64,000 nucleotides of DNA from Erinaceus europaeus (lineage: Eukaryota > Chordata > Mammalia > Eulipotyphla > Erinaceidae), in NCBI RefSeq assembly GCF_950295315.1, contig NC_080170.1, forward strand, positions 94,720,054-94,784,053, written 5' to 3'. Of the stretch, positions 41,870-52,440 are shown one piece after another. Position numbers and translations under genes: made by a program. Positions within the stretch are counted from its first letter, which is position 1. Each line of letters begins with the position of its first letter. The notes under the pieces were generated by a model. It made no database searches. It worked only from the letters and a program-made list of their open reading frames with translations, and had not been told where the DNA came from.

Positions 41870-42303
41870 GTCCAAGCTTTGGGTCCATGATTGCTCAACA
41901 ATTTGTTTGGCTTCGTATGTTAACTCCCTTTTCAGTCACCAGGTTCCAGATGCCATCAGGATGCTGGCCAGGCTTCCCTGGATTGAAGACCCCATCAATG
42001 TGTCCTGGAGCTCGGCTTCCCCAGAGACCCACCCTACTAGGGAAAGAGAGAGGCAGACTGGGAGTATGGACTGACCAGTCAACGCCCATGTTCAGCGGGG
42101 AAGCAATTACAGAAGCCAGACCTTCTACCTTCTGCAACCCACAATGACCCTGAGTCCATGCTCCCAGAGGGATAGAGAATGGGAAAGCTATCAGGGGAGG
42201 GGGTGGGATATGGAGATTGGATGGTGGGAATTGTGTGGAGTTGTACCCCTCCTACCCTATGGTTTTGTTCATTAATCCTTTCTTAAATAAAAAGAAAAAA
42301 GAA
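41870..42303 (+). mobile_element. Module A, copy 9 (5'-truncated)
   Basis: ccaagctttgggtccatgat, tgctcaacaatttgtttggc, gtcaccaggttccagatgcc, actagggaaagagagaggca, catgttcagcggggaagcaa, gatggtgggaattgtgtgga, ccctatggttttgttc. The sequence aaaaattattggag occurs at 41777-41790 and again at 42304-42317, a likely 14-bp TSD. That leaves about 80 bp of non-A sequence at the 5' end of the insertion. Confidence 0.82.
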
Positions 42304-42317
42304 AAAAAATTATTGGA

Positions 42318-42425
42318 GCTGGGCAGTGACACACCTAGTTGAGCACAAATGTTCCAATGTCCAAGGCCCTGGCTTCAAGCCCCCGGTCCCCACATACAAG
42401 TGGAAAGCTTCCCAAGGAATGAAAT

Positions 42426-42466
<41 letters not shown>

Positions 42467-42670
42467 CCCCCTCTTCCTCTCCCTTTCCCTCTCCTTATCC
42501 CTCTCCCTCTCCCTCTCCCTCTTCCTCTTTCTCCCTCTCCCTCTTCCTCTTTCTCCCTCTCCCTCTTCCTCTTTCTTCCTCTCCCTCTCTCTTGCTCCTT
42601 TTCTATATTTCCCTGCTCCTTCTCAATTTATTTCTGTCTCTATCCAATAAATAATAGATAAATAAAATAT
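42318..42670 (+). mobile_element. S2 SINE with expanded (CT)n/(CTCCCT)n
   Basis: ctgggcagtgacacacctag, aaggccctggcttcaagccc (B-box-like), cccacatacaagtgg; then a (CT)22 run (42430-42463) and CTCCCT-type hexamers to about 42600; end tctatccaataaataatag. The normally short CT-rich body has expanded to about 170 bp. Confidence 0.88.
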
Positions 42671-42679
42671 TTTTATTAC

Positions 42680-43368
42680 AGTGGTGTTTTGGAATAGAAT
42701 GCTTGTGGAAGCAATATAGGTGGCGAGAAATGGGATATGTTTCCAAGCTAGATTCCCCAGGAGGCACTGACTATAGGATGAAGGGTGGGAGAGAGGGGGA
42801 GGCTTTTTATTATGAATAACTGGAAGAAAGAAACAGAGACCATGTAGTTTTTTTCATCCTTTTAGTAAAATTTTCAACCATCTCTTTTTCTGGAGTTATA
42901 AAGATTCAATGACCTAATGGACTCACACTCATTCTCAACCACAGGACAATTCTGAGTGTGTTTGGAAACTTCCCTGGGCCTTCCCTAACGGCAATCAACC
43001 AGAACTTGGACATGTGGTACACCAGGGGGACTGGGGAGAGAAGGACTAGGAATACATTTATTTAAGGAATTAGAGAACTCACCTTTTACTTAGAATTTCA
43101 CCAAATAATTAACAGATGGGGGTATTTCTAGAATCAGTGTGTGAAGTCATGACCCACCATTTTATACCAGACCACACACACACCTTTGCCGACATTTGCC
43201 TGGGACAGTGGGGGAAGGGTCAGGGAGGGAATGTAGTCATAAATAAGAAAACAAGCCCTAAATGGAGTCTCTTATGATAAGCCCCATGTCACCAGACTCA
43301 ACATATTTATACTCTCAGTCTTTCTAAGAAATGTAAGCTATTCACTTACAAGCAGGATATAATATATG
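42680..43368. other. Unique sequence, no gene supported
   Basis: No recognised repeat. A short CA patch lies at 43173-43184. Confidence 0.5.
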
Positions 43369-43369
43369 G

Positions 43370-43625
43370 AGAAAGGAAAGGAAAGAACACAGTGAAATGT
43401 GGACTGGACAGGATGTATTGTATCAAAGCAAAAGACTGGGAAAGGCAGGTGAGGGATGAGTTCTCCACTGTAAACAAAATTGGCAAAAATAGAAAGAGAA
43501 AGAAAAAAAAAGTAAGTCAGTATCTTGTACTAATGTAACACTACCATGTTGCTCTAACAAGTCACCTGTCATCAATTCTTGTTGTATTAAAATGTTGTAT
43601 TTTAAAATAAAGAAAGGAAAGAAAT
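43370..43625 (+). mobile_element. B-like L1 3' end, diverged
   Basis: agaacacagtgaaatgtgga, ctggacaggatgtattgtat, caaagcaaaagactgggaaa, then taccatgttgctctaacaag and a ttaaaatgttgtattttaaa tail. The first half matches B at 11.54 kb; the second half differs, so this is another subfamily. Confidence 0.6.
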
Positions 43626-43629
43626 GGAA

Positions 43630-44655
43630 GCTTAAACCAGTCAGTTGGTTACTACCTGATCAGCACTAGTTAGGTTAGCTGCCTGAGAGAGCTTGGTTAT
43701 CCCCTAAAGAAAAGTACCTGGACATAGCAATCCGTTTTTTTGCTAGCATACTTCCTGTTCCTACCGGTCTACAAAAATCTTTCAAGTTGTGCAACTCCTC
43801 AGAGCACCTCTGTGGCTGCTAAACTGGATTCTGCCTGCTTTACAAACTATTGAGTAAAGCCAGTCAGATCTTTAAAATCTACCCCAGCTGAATTCTGTTT
43901 CAGAATAGATGTGAATAGCACCTAGCAGGGTAGTTCCCACTGAAATTGCAAAGCCCCTGACCCAATCTGTACCTACTCGGAGTCCTCTTGTCACAGTGAG
44001 ACACCAGACTGTCTGTGGTCACCAAGAAAAGAAAAACAAGTTAAACTGGGTTCATTAGCACCTTCTGGTTGTTCCCAAAAAGGTAAAGTGTGCTGTACTC
44101 ATCAGGGGCTTTGAAAAGCAATAAAGCACAGATTGAGTGAGTGTGATTCCTTAAGCAGAGAAAGGCCCGCAAACTGGGTAGATTACCAGAGAGTATCTGT
44201 CATTCAGTTGCAAAATGACAGATCTATGTTGCCAAAATGAGACAGAAGAAAGGAATTCAGAAGCACATCTTGCCATGGGCTCAAGTATACTGAGTCTCTG
44301 CTTTGGTGCTAGCTGCAAGAGGACACTCCAACCCTTGCTACCATGTCTTAGGTACTAGGCAGACATACAGCTGTAGAGAATTAGTAGGCAGTGTTTCTTT
44401 TTGTTCTAATCTCCAAAATGGTTCCACTGCCTTCACAGTGCTAAAATGCGTTTCAGGGAATATTTTAGTTTCCTTCTATAAACAGGAAAACACAAGCTTA
44501 AGCACAATCACACTTTGATTGTCAATCTTGAATGTTCTGCCAACTTAAATTTAGAGGTAAACTGAGGCAGACTCTAAAAGGTAATATATATGTAATTGTA
44601 ACATATTCCTAACCACTTATCTACCCTTGAGCATCTCAGTTGCTCTAAATTTGCT
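43630..44655. other. Unique sequence, no gene supported
   Basis: No repeat recognised over 1 kb. A 71-codon open frame (44303-44518) has no known homology. Confidence 0.5.
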
Positions 44656-44659
44656 TCAC

Positions 44660-44772
44660 TGCTTTTAAAGCTTCCCCTTTACATGTTCCTCCCATGGAGT
44701 GACAGGGGCTCAAACCCAAATTCTAGAGTATAGGTAAGTGTGTGTGTCTCGTAGGTGAGCTATGTCTGAGAC
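44660..44772 (-). mobile_element. S4-type SINE, antisense
   Basis: gcttttaaagcttccccttt, cccatggagtgacaggggct, caaacccaaattctagagta, gtaggtgagctatgtctgag. Confidence 0.5.
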
Positions 44773-44844
44773 CCTGGGAGGCTAGAAATTCTTAGAGCTT
44801 GGGAGGAAGTTGGGGAGAGTTGGTTTAAATGAAAGATCATTGGA

Positions 44845-45126
44845 GGGAGTCGGGCGGTAGCGCAGCGGGTTAAGCGCACATAGCGCAAAGAGCAAGGACC
44901 GGCATAAGGATCCCGGTTCCAGCCCCAGGCTCCCCACCTGCAAGGGCGTTGCTTCACAGGCGGTGAAGCAGGTCTGCAGGTGTCTTTCTCTCCCCCTCTC
45001 TGTCTTCCCCTCCTCTCTCCATTTCTCTCTGTCCTATCCAACAACAACGACATCAATAATAACTACAACAATAAAACAACAAGGACAACAAAAGGGAATA
45101 AAGAAATATAAAAAAATTTTAAAAAA
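44845..45126 (+). mobile_element. S1 SINE, youngest copy, best reference
   Basis: Head gggagtcgggcggtagcgca with A-box-like tagcgcagcgg and B-box-like cccggttccagcc, cttcacaggcggtgaagcag, tcctatccaacaacaacgac. It retains many CpGs. TSD gaaagatcattgga (44831-44844) and gaaagttcattgga (45127-45140), one mismatch. A good type sequence for the family. Confidence 0.95.
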
Positions 45127-45404
45127 GAAAGTTCATTGGAGAAGAATGAAAGTTTGAGGTTGTGGGGCAGCAGGAAGTGGTGAGCAGGTTATTTTTATTA
45201 AGGTATGTGGAATTTTTTCATCAACCTGATGATCCTATAAAGTGAATCAAATGGTATGTACATGAGATCCGGCTATTTTCAATCAGGGTTCTTTTATCTA
45301 TTGCCAGTACATTGAACGTACCAAAGAATTTTTTTTTTTTTTTTTTTTAGTCACAGAGCCCAGGCATCTTACCAGATCACACAAATCATAATTTGTGGAG
45401 TGAA

Positions 45405-45474
45405 ACCCTAGATCAGTGTGTTTTTAAAGCTTCCTGGGTGATAGCAGTGCATTGCCACTGTTAAGAACTATTGT
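45405..45474 (-). mobile_element. MER5-type hAT-Charlie DNA transposon fragment
   Basis: gatcagtgtgtttttaaagc, ttcctgggtgatagcagtgc, cactgttaagaactattg matches the terminal half of MER5 (tttttaaagctccccaggtgattct..gagaaccactg). The second terminal repeat is missing. Orientation of the nearly palindromic element is uncertain. Confidence 0.65.
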
Positions 45475-45629
45475 TTTCAGGCTCTATCTACCTGCAATTA
45501 AAACAGTCTCCTTGGAGCCATGGGAAAAAAAAACAAAAACTCTTATCTAGTGTGGTTAGCGTTGACAATTCCAGGTTCTCTCAACAATGAGGTGATCACA
45601 TGTAACTCATTAGACTACTGCCAAGACTA

Positions 45630-45725
45630 GTGTGATGACATATGTAATGCACTAAGCATACTACATGGTTCTTAATAAGCAGTATTCAAATGAGAGGAAT
45701 TATTATTATTTAATAATCATTGCTG
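45630..45725 (-). mobile_element. MIR fragment, antisense
   Basis: tgacatatgtaatgcactaa, gcatactacatggttcttaa, taagcagtattcaaatgaga, attattattatt match the antisense MIR 5' region. Confidence 0.5.
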
Positions 45726-45729
45726 TTAC

Positions 45730-46260
45730 TGTCATTATTAATGCCTCAGGGAATGAAAGGATGCAAGGGGCGAGACGAAGATTTCACAAACATAAAATTG
45801 AAGGTGTTCTAGGATGGCCAAATCTAACTTATTTGACCTTTGTGTGAAGTTTAGCAAGGCCTTTTGGGACACCAGACCCCGGGTTGGTGTCAACTTAAAT
45901 AAAGAGGAAAACTGAACTTAATTCAAATGACCAGAGATTAAGTACAGGGAAGATGATGGCTCAGAGATGGCAGCTTAAGAAATACAAGCTGTAACAATCC
46001 ACTGATGAGTCCACTGAGGGCTTGGGACAGGGATAGAGCATACAAAAGAAAACTTCAGTTAGTCTCCAATTAGTAAGTTCATTGGTTTGGGCTTAGGTAG
46101 AACTTCTTGGCAAATGTTCATTAGTCAAGAGGGAAGTTTCAGTTTTCTATAAATCATGTGTGTATGAGATCAGTTTCTCAGTTGTCTCCAGAAGAGGAAG
46201 TTACAGGAAGGATAAATCATCTGGGCTTAGCTGAGACTAAGACAGAGAAATTTAAACAGA
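45730..46260. other. Unique sequence, no gene supported
   Basis: No recognised repeat or coding signal. Confidence 0.5.
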
Positions 46261-46273
46261 AAACCAGTCTGAC

Positions 46274-47110
46274 CTGAAGAAGATGGGTCCTAAAATTGGT
46301 GCCGCTTGGAACGCTCCTACTCATGACCACAGAATATGAGTTCAGACCTAAAGGGATGCAGAGGTCACATAAGCTCCTAAGCTGAATGTGGGCCCCAGAT
46401 CAAATCAACAGGATTTATAGTCAACAGTATTTATACACCTTTCCTATATTTGGGAGCCACTTTCTTCCCTGATCCAGCTTTCTAGCCCTTTTTCCAGCCG
46501 TGATATCATTTCTCCAGAAAATAACTTGGGTCCACTTGTATATCAGATTTCAGGCTCAGGAAAAAAACTAGTATAGTCATGGGCCCTTTGAAATATAACT
46601 AAAATAGACCTACTGGCTATTTTCAAAACAAAACCCCCAAATCTTCATCTGCAATATTTCAGCCTTTAGGTTCATGATTAGTCAACAATTTGTTTGGCTT
46701 TATATGTTAACTCTTTTTTCATCTACCAGGTTCCAGATGCTAGCATGATGCCAACTGGACCTCCCTGGGCAGATGACCCCACTAATGTGTCCTGGAGCCC
46801 TGCTTCCCCATTGCCCTGCCCCACTAGGGAAAGAGAGAGACAGGCTGGGAGCATGGATTGACCTGTCAATGCCCATGTTCAGCGGGGAAGCAATTACAGA
46901 AGCCAGACCTTCCACCTTCTGCACCTTCTGCACCCCATAATGACCCTGGGTCCATATTCCCAGAGGGTTAAAGAATAGGAAATCTGTCAGGGGGAGGGTA
47001 TGGGATCCGAGGTTCTGGTGGTGGAAATTGTGTGGAGTTGTACCCCTCTTATCCTATGGCTATGGTTTTTATAAATAAAAAAATAAAAAAGAGAAAGAAA
47101 GAAAGATAGA
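46274..47110 (+). mobile_element. Module A, copy 10, 5'-truncated, with TSD
   Basis: Begins at ctgaagaagatgggtcc, well inside A, then atgggccccagatcaaatc, ttgggagccactttcttccc, aggttccagatgctagcatg, cactagggaaagagagagac, cctggtggtgg-like ending and gttttataaataaaaaa(ta) tail plus GAAA repeats. TSD aaaccagtctgac (46261-46273) and aagccagtctgac (47111-47123), one mismatch. The truncated start plus TSD is direct evidence of LINE-type insertion. Confidence 0.92.
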
Positions 47111-47457
47111 AAGCCAGTCTGACTGCTCTGGTCACTTTTTCGTCTTGCAAATATAACTCATAGTGGAACAGGGGAGATTTTCCTTACTCCTCTGGGTTCC
47201 TCTTGAGTTAACTACACACAAATAATTAACATCAGACAGAGTCATAGGAGAAAAATATCAATTAAATTACATAGGTAGAGAATTTACATGAATGTAAGTT
47301 CTGGAGTTAGTAAGACAGATAAAGAACTTCTAGTTTTGAGCTGATAAGTGAGATAGTGGTCTGAGGCAGCCAGGAAAAAAAAGAAAGTCTAGCATGATGA
47401 GGAGGGGATGACACACAGGACAAAAGCTGGTGTTCTGGACTATGTAGATAGACTTCT

Positions 47458-47679
47458 TGGAATCAGGTGGTGGCGCACCTGGTTGAGCACACATGTTATA
47501 CTACTCAAAGACCTGGGTTTGAGCCCCCATCCCTACCTGCAGGAGAAAGCTTCACAAGCAGTGAGGCAGTGCTGCAGGTGTCTCCCTGTCGCTCTCCCTC
47601 TCTATATCCTCCTACCCTCTCGATTTCTGGCTGTCTCTATCCAATAAAGATAATTTAACAATTAAAAAATAAATAAAAA
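47458..47679 (+). mobile_element. S2 SINE with TSD
   Basis: ggtggtggcgcacctggttg, acctgggtttgagcccccat, cttcacaagcagtgaggcag, ctgtctctatccaataaaga. TSD agatagacttct perfect at 47446-47457 and 47680-47691. Confidence 0.93.
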
Positions 47680-47745
47680 AGATAGACTTCTCTAATGGAA
47701 AGGTAACTTCTGGAGAAAACACTAAATCTCAGTAATCATCATTCT

Positions 47746-47944
47746 ATTTATTTATTGATTATTGGATAGAGACAGGGAGAAATTGAGAGGGGGGAGATAG
47801 AAAGGGAAAGAGACAGAGAGATTCCCACAGCACTGCTTCACTACACATAAAGCTTCCCCCCTGCAGGTGGGGACCAGGGGACTTGAACCAGGGTCCTTCT
47901 GCACTGTATGTGTGTGTTTAACCAGGTGGTCCGTGACCTGGTCC
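47746..47944 (-). mobile_element. S2 SINE, antisense, with TSD
   Basis: ttattgattattggatagag, cactgcttcactacacataa, ccctgcaggtggggaccagg, gacttgaaccagggtcc, aaccaggtggtccgtgacct. The 16-bp TSD cagtaatcatcattct is perfect at 47730-47745 and 47945-47960, so the copy is young. Confidence 0.95.
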
Positions 47945-48068
47945 CAGTAATCATCATTCTTTAAAGTCATGATAAGAGTTTTTCTTTGTAGCTGACAAGG
48001 TTTTGTTTGCTTTAGTTTCACATGACAAGGTGACATGTATTAGAAAAAATTAGAAAAAACCTACTTTT

Positions 48069-48110
48069 GTCTATAGCCATACCACCCTGAACACACCCGA
48101 TCTCGTCTGA
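48069..48110 (+). pseudogene. 5S rRNA 5' fragment (first 42 nt)
   Basis: Starts exactly at the 5' end of vertebrate 5S rRNA (gtctatagccataccacc) and runs to ctcgtctga, nucleotide 42. Compared with the gene from memory, only four positions differ and all are CpG-decay-type changes. The internal promoter is lost. The abrupt end at an A-run suggests a fusion or a 3' truncation rather than gradual decay. Confidence 0.85.
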
Positions 48111-48434
48111 AAAAGCCTGCTTTGGATATCTGGGGCTGGGAAGAGGAAATTATTTAAAAATTGGAGCAGGGGGTTTGTGGGGGAGTTATCCTTTAACCTG
48201 AACCACTGGGTACCTCAGTGGAATAAAAATAGGAGAGACAGTTCAGTCAGTCGTAAAAGGCTGAGCTACCTGTGACAGCACTTTCTGCCCAATACTGTAA
48301 GTAACCGCTGAAAACAACTTGTAAAGCTTCAATAGAAAAAAAAGGACACCAGGGAAATGTGTCTGAAGGAGCCTCCTTCTCCATCTGAGGAAAGCAGAGC
48401 CATAGTTTTAATGCTGCTTGCAGGGGTGCCATTT
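48111..48434. other. Unique sequence downstream of the 5S fragment
   Basis: No repeat recognised. If the 5S fragment is the 5' part of a chimeric retroposon, this would be its partner sequence, ending perhaps near gtggaataaaaatagg (about 48219-48234). No TSD found. Confidence 0.35.
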
Positions 48435-48535
48435 TTTGCTTTTATCAGAATACTACTCTGGATTATAGTGAATGGAGTCAGAGAGTAAGGGGTTGTGGGT
48501 GGGGATTGAAACCAGGACCTCAGGCACTAAAGCCT
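48435..48535 (-). mobile_element. S3 SINE, antisense, partial
   Basis: atcagaatactactctggat, ggtggggattgaaaccagga, cctcaggcactaaagccttt. Confidence 0.6.
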
Positions 48536-48544
48536 TTTTTTTTC

Positions 48545-49440
48545 CCTAAAGATTTATTTATTCATGCAAATTATTCTATTGGGGTGGTAATAGTTTATAA
48601 TATAGTTTTTGACACATAGGTATAATTTTTCATCTTATGCCCACCCTCAACTTAAGTCCTTCTCTACCATCATGCACTAGGTCTCCAACATCCTCTCTAC
48701 CTCCTCCATTCTGCTCCTTCCCCAGAATCCTTTGCTTTAATGAAATATACCACACCCAGCTCAAGTTTTGCCTTGTATTTTCGTTTTATGTCTTTGTGTC
48801 TTAACTTCCACCTATAAGTGTGGCTTGTCTCACTTAACATGATTCCTTCACATTCCATCAGAATGTGGCAAAGAAGATGATTTTTGTCATTTTTAACAGC
48901 TGAATTGTATTCCATTGTGCATATCTACCACAACTTTCTTGACTACTCATCTGTCTTTGGTCATCTGAGGTGCTTCCAGGCTTGGGCTATGACAAATTGC
49001 ACTGCTATAAACAAAGTTATACAGAGATATCTTCAGAAAAGTGTTTTTGCTTTCTTTGAATAAATCTATAGGAGAGAAATTGCCAGGCCATAGTGTAAGT
49101 CCATGTCTAGTGTGCAAAGAAATTTCCAGACTGTTTTCATGGGGCTTGGGCCACTTTACATTCCCACTAACAGCACAGAAAGGTCTGCAGGTGTCTATCT
49201 TTCTCTCCACCCCCAGCCCCCATCTTCCCCTTCTCTCTCCATTTCTCTCTGTCCTATCCAACAACAACATCAATAACAACAACAATAATAACTACAACAA
49301 CAATAAAAGGACAACAAGGGAAACAAAAAGAGAAAATAAATAAATAAATTTTTTTAAAAAGAAAGGTTCCTTCACACCCATCACCCCCACTAATATTACC
49401 AACCCTTGGTGTAAAGTTGGATCTCAATGTTATTTTGATA
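48545..49440 (-). mobile_element. L1 3' end, antisense: ORF2 C-terminus plus B-type 3' UTR
   Basis: On the minus strand an open stretch (48915 to 48697) contains MEYNSAVKN and ECEGIMLSETSHTYRWKLRH, the conserved end of L1 ORF2. It is followed immediately by the B-type 3' UTR (acttgagctgggtgtggtat, aaaggattctggggaaggag) down to about 48545. ORF2 coding similarity continues upstream through 49170, is cut by an S1 SINE, and resumes to about 49440. This copy establishes that B is an L1 3' UTR. Confidence 0.85.
49183..49357 (+). mobile_element. S1 SINE, 5'-truncated, nested in L1
   Basis: Enters at ggtctgcaggtgtctatctt, CT-rich body, tcctatccaacaacaacatc, CAA/AAT tail, aaataaataaattttttt. agaaaggt on both sides is the TSD; removing the SINE restores continuous antisense L1. 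Confidence 0.88.
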
Positions 49441-49484
49441 TGCATTATTTGATAGTCAGGACTTTGAGAATTCTTTTTATATGT

Positions 49485-49575
49485 ACTCAGGGAGATGGGG
49501 GATTAAGCCTGGGACCTAACTGACTGAAGCATGACCTTTTTTTTTTTTTTGCATACTGACTATGTTATCTCTTCA
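49485..49575 (-). mobile_element. S3 SINE, antisense, partial
   Basis: gtactcagggagatggggga, ttaagcctgggacctaactg, T12 run, gcatactgactatgttatct. Confidence 0.55.
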
Positions 49576-49599
49576 GACTTGGGATGACAATGAAAAAAA

Positions 49600-49945
49600 A
49601 TAAAACTTTTAAGTTCTGAGCAAGATATTACAAAGGTGAGACAATACCAATACAAAATACAAAGAAAGACCAAAACAAAATGATCTTACTTACAGGTAGA
49701 ACTTGGGAATTAAGAACAGTAAGGGAAAACATAAAGTGATACTTGGACTGGGGGTGGTGTATTGCACAAAATCAAAGGACTCTGGGGAAGTAGGAAAAAG
49801 AACAGGATGAAGGGACACTGGGATCCTGTTGTGTCTCCTAGATCTCTCTAAAGGGGTGGTGAGAGGTAGTACTTATGTGATATGTGTTAAAGACCATGTT
49901 GTAAAGCATTAACTCCTCAATAAAAAAAAATTAAATTAAAAAGTC
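49600..49945 (+). mobile_element. B-type L1 3' UTR, longer copy
   Basis: tgatcttacttacaggtaga, acttgggaattaagaacagt, atacttggactgggggtggt, gactctggggaagtagg, gtgatatgtgttaaagacca, taactcctcaataaaa. Extends B upstream to the acttacaggtagaact segment that follows ORF2 in L1. Confidence 0.75.
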
Positions 49946-50199
49946 TTTAAACTAGACACAACTACTACCCACCAACATCTGTCTATTTGGAGCACATATA
50001 TAACCTCTTTAGACCTACTACCTTATCCCAAAATTATGTCAATAGCTTGTATTTTGAAGTTGATTCCATGAATGAAGAACTCCTTCAATGACTGAATTCA
50101 GATCAATGAAATGAGATAACATAATGCTCAACATGTGGGTGCAGTTTCCAAAGCACTGACCTCCACTGGGGCAACAAAGGAATTACCACCATTTGCTCA

Positions 50200-50320
50200 G
50201 CTGTTGTTGTTTTTACCAGAGCACTTCTCAGCTCTAGTGTGGCATTGAACCTGGGACTTGAGACCCTCAGGCATGAAAATCTCTTTGCATAACCATTATG
50301 CTGTACCCCTACCCTAAGAA
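50200..50320 (-). mobile_element. S3 SINE, antisense
   Basis: ttaccagagcacttctcagc, tctagtgtggcattgaacct, gggacttgagaccctcaggc, gcataaccattatgctgtac. A short internal deletion relative to the 33.2 kb copy. Confidence 0.85.
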
Positions 50321-50324
50321 AGAA

Positions 50325-52305
50325 ACTCTTAAGGAAATAACTTCCCTGCTCTGCCAGATGGCTCCCCATTAATATAGGCATAGATTATTCCCTAACAGTC
50401 ACTTCAGTCAGTGATACACAGTATGTATATCAGTGTCCCAACAGATTCTACTGTATAGCCTATTGGCTCCACCATCTAAATTTGTGTAATTACACTCAAT
50501 GACAATCACATAATCACCTCACCTGAAAGGCATTTCTCAGAATGTGTCCTTGTCATTATTTGGGGTGTGACTTGTAAAGCCTTTCTAGAGTGAGACTACC
50601 ACCTTGGTCTCAAGATCATCTTTCATTAATGATTACAGGCTCAAAGTACATCAATAGGGCCAAAGTTGCTACTACCTGAAAACCCATAACCTCACACTAA
50701 CCACTAACCAATACTCTCAGGAGGTGCTTTGGTTAATGACTGCTCATTAGGTGATTACTAGGAATTAATTCAGTAGAGAAGTTAATCAATAGATGGCCCA
50801 CTGAGAGTGGTCCATTAAGACAGTGCTGCTCTTCACTTCAGGTGTGATAAATAGTGCATTTAAAGTATTCAATACCATAATAAAGGTTGTAATTAAGTGA
50901 GGCAACTTGGCATCTTAATAACTGCATGCTTGGAAAGATTTAAACTTCAAACAGAGACACAGAATAACATCTATAATCCCGCAAATGGGTTTCCTTTCTA
51001 GATGAGAGAAAATAATGTCTGGCTCTTCTACTGCAAAGCTGACAGGGCAGATCTGTCCCGAGATCTTCCGGGAGATAAAAGGAAGAGGTGACTTTGAGGG
51101 CCTGCTGCTGCATCTTTTGTTCTTGGTGTTTCCTTGCTAGCTTAATTATTCTCATCATCCTAGTGGGAAGAAGGAAGGATGAAAAAAGAAGACTGGGGGA
51201 TGGAGAACCGGGACTGGTGGCCCCAGAAGTATGCAAATCACTTAGCAATATACAAGTGACTTTTGCAAAGTACAATAAGACTTTCCTGACCAAATCAGCT
51301 CTACTCCAAGTGTGTATTACTAAGAGAAGTTGTTTCTATCTGCCACCACTCGTCCTTTTGCCTTCTCCTGATCCTTCCAGAGTTTGGTTGTGTGCAAGCG
51401 TACCTATCCACACACACATGCCCATGCACACATTTAAAATCCAACATTCTCCTTTCCCCGTAGGTTCTTTCACCAAATAAAAGGTTTCAATGCAAATTTT
51501 CAGTACTGGTTGTAATCACAATTCAATCTCATCTATTCAGTGGTTTACAAAACAGACACATTTTGTTCCTTTTTATTTCATCCAAGAGAAGCCTGTAAAC
51601 TGCTGGACGCTTCAAACTGGCTGCTGAAATCACCAAATATCCCCCCCAGGCTGAGGGCTGTGAGCCCCAGAAAAGATACATCATAAGAAAGAAGGAAAAT
51701 GTTTTTCCTTTTCCTCGTACACATCTTTGTTTAAGTGTAGACTGCCTTTGATTATAATCTATGGGCAGTGTTTATGGGAAAATCACATATTAGTTAGAGA
51801 GTTTCATCCTGGGAAACATTTAAGCCCAGTGGACAACAGAGTGTGCCAGCCAAAGTACAGCTGGCTCACTCCTTACCATGCTGCTCACCCTCCATTTCAG
51901 TGTTCCCCCAATTGCTGCTGTTCTAAATTCTGAATATTATACTTAGCAATCTCAGTAGAAATCACAGATTTCAAGAGTGAGACAAAATGCTTACAGAGAC
52001 CATAAGGGGAGCTTTTAAGCTTAGAGCTATTACTAAAGTTTAACTTGATGTTCAGTGAAATTATCTTGCTTAGTGTGTTAGTGAGAAAACTCACAAAATT
52101 TGTAGAGAATACAGTTCTCTGTCAGGCAAATGGTACTATCCCTGGGTACAGAGAGAATAGTAACCTTCTTGGGTCTTTTCTGGACTTTACGCATCCACCT
52201 AGTTGAGCCTGGAAGAGAGGTTAAGCATGCCTGCTGATTACTAACTCAATGCCAGAGGTTCAAGGACCAGTTCTTACCCTTTTCCAAACGCTCATATTTT
52301 GCATT
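50325..52305. other. Repeat-poor block with possible conserved noncoding elements
   Basis: About 2 kb with no repeat I recognise. 50750-50935 (aattaattcagtagagaag, aggtgtgataaatagtgc, gttgtaattaagtgaggc), 51520-51720 and 51940-52140 have the low-complexity-free, TAAT-rich look of conserved noncoding DNA. Overlapping open frames on both strands at 50940-51480 (117 and 130 codons) show no recognisable domain. Confidence 0.4.
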
Positions 52306-52309
52306 TAGT

Positions 52310-52440
52310 TTCAAATTTAGTAGTGGAGGGACCAAAGGAGATAGCCTATTTGCTTACACAACAGATACCCGAGATTTAGCTATCCCAAATTCTATACACT
52401 GCATCACAGTAAACTGTAGCTAAGCAGTGCTCTGGTTAAA
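52310..52440 (+). mobile_element. S3-like SINE, old
   Basis: aaaggagatagcctatttgc, ttacacaacagatacccgag, gtagctaagcagtgctctgg and an A-rich end. The middle is very diverged. Confidence 0.5.

Noticed and set aside
42349..42654. 101-codon Ser/Leu/Pro-rich frame
   Set aside because: Translation of the expanded CT/CTCCCT microsatellite in an S2 SINE.
44845..44940. A genuine tRNA gene
   Set aside because: The A- and B-box-like head cannot be folded into a normal cloverleaf by inspection, and it is the head of a multi-copy SINE with tail and TSD.
50940..51480. Overlapping 117- and 130-codon frames on opposite strands
   Set aside because: No family resemblance on either strand. A conserved-exon claim would need cross-species alignment.
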